From the NCBI GenBank assembly GCA_016234205.1, contig JACRGN010000299.1, positions 1-5,087 on the forward strand: 5,087 nucleotides of DNA. The letters run 5' to 3'. Below, piece by piece: positions 4,215 to 5,087 of the stretch. The position numbers and the translations under genes are program-made. The DNA comes from Nitrospinota bacterium (GTDB taxonomy: Bacteria; Nitrospinota; Nitrospinia; UBA9942). Numbering within the stretch: the first letter of the stretch is position 1; the number at the start of each line of letters is the position of its first letter. Below the pieces are notes generated by a model. The model had not been told where the DNA came from and did no database searches. It saw only the letters and a program-made list of their open reading frames with translations.

Positions 4215-5087
4215 ATATATCAGGAAATACCTAAGAAGACATGAGAAGATATTAATTGTTATACTCGGGGAAATTCTAAGATTCAGTGGCATAGCAAGGC
4301 TTATAAGTCATTACAATGAAAGGATTAGAATCCCTGGATGTTATATACTTGTTTATCACCGAGTGGCGGATGAAAGGCATGAATCTGTAAGTGCCTCTGT
4401 AAAAAACTTCTCAAGGCAAATTTCATTTCTTAATAAATACTTCTCTATAATAACGATGGAAAGGCTGATTAATTCCATAAAAAATAGAGAACCCCTTCCT
4501 TTAAATTCAATAGTAATAACCTTTGATGATGGTTATAAAGATGTATTCACTAACGCCTATCCTATTTTAAAAAAATATAACATCCCCGCCACAGTTTTTA
4601 TAACAACGGATTATATAGAAGGGTCAGGGGTCAGGGGTCAGGGGTCAAGAATGAAAATGGACTTGCCCCTTGCCCCTTGCCCCTTGCCCCTTATAATGTT
4701 GTCATGGGAAGATATACTGGAAATGATTGATAATAATATCTCTATTGGGTCTCATTCTGTATCTCATCCAAAGCTTTCTCTCATTGTAGATGATGAAGTT
4801 GAAATAGAGGTAAAAAAATCTAAAGATATTATACAAAGACATATTAAAAGAGATATAACCTGCTTCTCCTACCCCTATGGGGGCAGGGTTTTTTTTAATG
4901 AAAGGATAAAGGAGATGCTTAAAAGAAATGGGTATCAATGTGCTTGTTCAACTATCTATGGAATAAATGATTTAAATAGCGACCTTTTTGAGTTAAAGAG
5001 GATACCGATAGAGTATTATGAGGATGAAACAATATTTATGATAAAAGTCTTTGGGTTATTAAATCCTCTTGCACGATTTATGGACAG
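4192..5087 (+). CDS. Polysaccharide deacetylase (NodB/CE4 family), 3' end outside window
   Basis: At least 298 codons, open to the right edge. From the TTG at 4192, residues 55-58 are YHRV, typical just before a NodB domain. Motif 1 is TFDDG with Asp112 (base) and Asp113 (metal). Motif 2 is HSVSH with His188 and His192 (metal). Motif 3 is SYPYGGR (226-232). RIPI follows near the right edge. The full motif set suggests an active metal-dependent deacetylase removing N- or O-acetyl groups from a polysaccharide. There is no obvious cleavable signal peptide, only a basic N-terminus and one short hydrophobic stretch (ILIVILGEIL). No ATG occurs in frame before 4456, which is too late. TTG 4192 (23-bp overlap with the previous gene) or GTG 4168 are the possible starts, neither with a clear ribosome site, so the exact start is uncertain. 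Residues 144-167 are translated 7-bp repeats lying in the loop before LSWEDI. Confidence 0.85.
   Translation, partial: MTILKFTKYIRKYLRRHEKILIVILGEILRFSGIARLISHYNERIRIPGCYILVYHRVADERHESVSASVKNFSRQISFLNKYFSIITMERLINSIKNREPLPLNSIVITFDDGYKDVFTNAYPILKKYNIPATVFITTDYIEGSGVRGQGSRMKMDLPLAPCPLPLIMLSWEDILEMIDNNISIGSHSVSHPKLSLIVDDEVEIEVKKSKDIIQRHIKRDITCFSYPYGGRVFFNERIKEMLKRNGYQCACSTIYGINDLNSDLFELKRIPIEYYEDETIFMIKVFGLLNPLARFMD
4621..4692. repeat. Paired 7-bp repeat arrays inside the deacetylase gene
   Basis: The left array (4621-4647) is one truncated and three full copies of GGGGTCA. The right array (4663-4690) is four copies of TTGCCCC, followed by TT. A 15-base spacer separates them. The arrays face each other as imperfect inverted repeats: GGGG pairs with CCCC in every unit, and each 3-base link gives a U-G and an A-U pair with one mismatch, so a long hairpin is possible. 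The 72 bp equal 24 codons, read in frame as a Gly/Arg/Ser-rich stretch followed by a Leu/Pro/Ala/Cys-rich stretch. Unlike the surrounding AT-rich gene, it is strongly G/C-biased. Confidence 0.92.

Noticed and set aside
4241..4255. ATG at 4241 as start of the deacetylase
   Set aside because: It is out of frame with the NodB motifs and hits a stop after four codons.
4621..4692. CRISPR array or iteron-type replication origin
   Set aside because: Units are 7 bp with no spacers, and they lie in an intact coding frame of an enzyme gene without a replication gene nearby.
4702..4938. Minus-strand ORF opposite the deacetylase
   Set aside because: It lies antisense to conserved NodB motifs (HSVSH, SYPYGG) and has no recognisable domain.

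Overview
The window is AT-rich bacterial DNA. Signal peptides, a lipobox protein, a DUF4124 protein and a periplasmic-type GT-C membrane enzyme point to a diderm (Gram-negative) organism. Strong extended Shine-Dalgarno sites, a short coiled-coil protein ending in KWMFLFWVGQ and many G/C-rich palindromic repeats recall uncultured Nitrospirota- or deltaproteobacteria-like genomes. That placement is an inference from style, not a proof. All genes lie on the + strand.

Region 1 (1-739) is a compact three-gene cluster. Two paralogous small secreted peptides of 55 and 50 aa (17-184 and 587-739) flank a 119-aa coiled-coil protein with one C-terminal membrane helix (207-566). Gaps are about 20 bp. Both peptide genes have an almost identical leader with a long match to the 16S anti-Shine-Dalgarno sequence. 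The peptides match no family I recognise and are the best candidate for something undescribed.

Region 2 (740-1057) has no credible gene. It holds two adjacent repeat-type elements: a REP-doublet-like palindromic unit (751-840), with GTAG at one end and CTAC at the other, and a 196-bp MITE-like element (854-1049). The latter has perfect 13-bp terminal inverted repeats, a TTTA direct repeat on each side and an internal cruciform. It ends 8 bp before the next start codon.

Region 3 (1058-5087) is a cell-envelope or glycan cluster. It encodes a TPR lipoprotein, an STT3-like multi-pass GT-C membrane protein, a secreted DUF4124 plus concanavalin-like (DUF1349-type) protein, and a NodB-family polysaccharide deacetylase that runs off the right edge. 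The genes overlap by 23 bp or are separated by 15 bp, so they are probably co-transcribed and partly translationally coupled. A plausible joint role is transfer of a sugar onto a surface polymer or protein, recognition of that glycan outside the cytoplasm, and its deacetylation.

Repeats also enter coding sequence. A short palindrome encodes PPLQKGG in the membrane protein. Two arrays of four 7-bp units form an in-frame 24-codon insertion in the deacetylase, with potential for copy-number phase variation and for G-quadruplexes on both strands.
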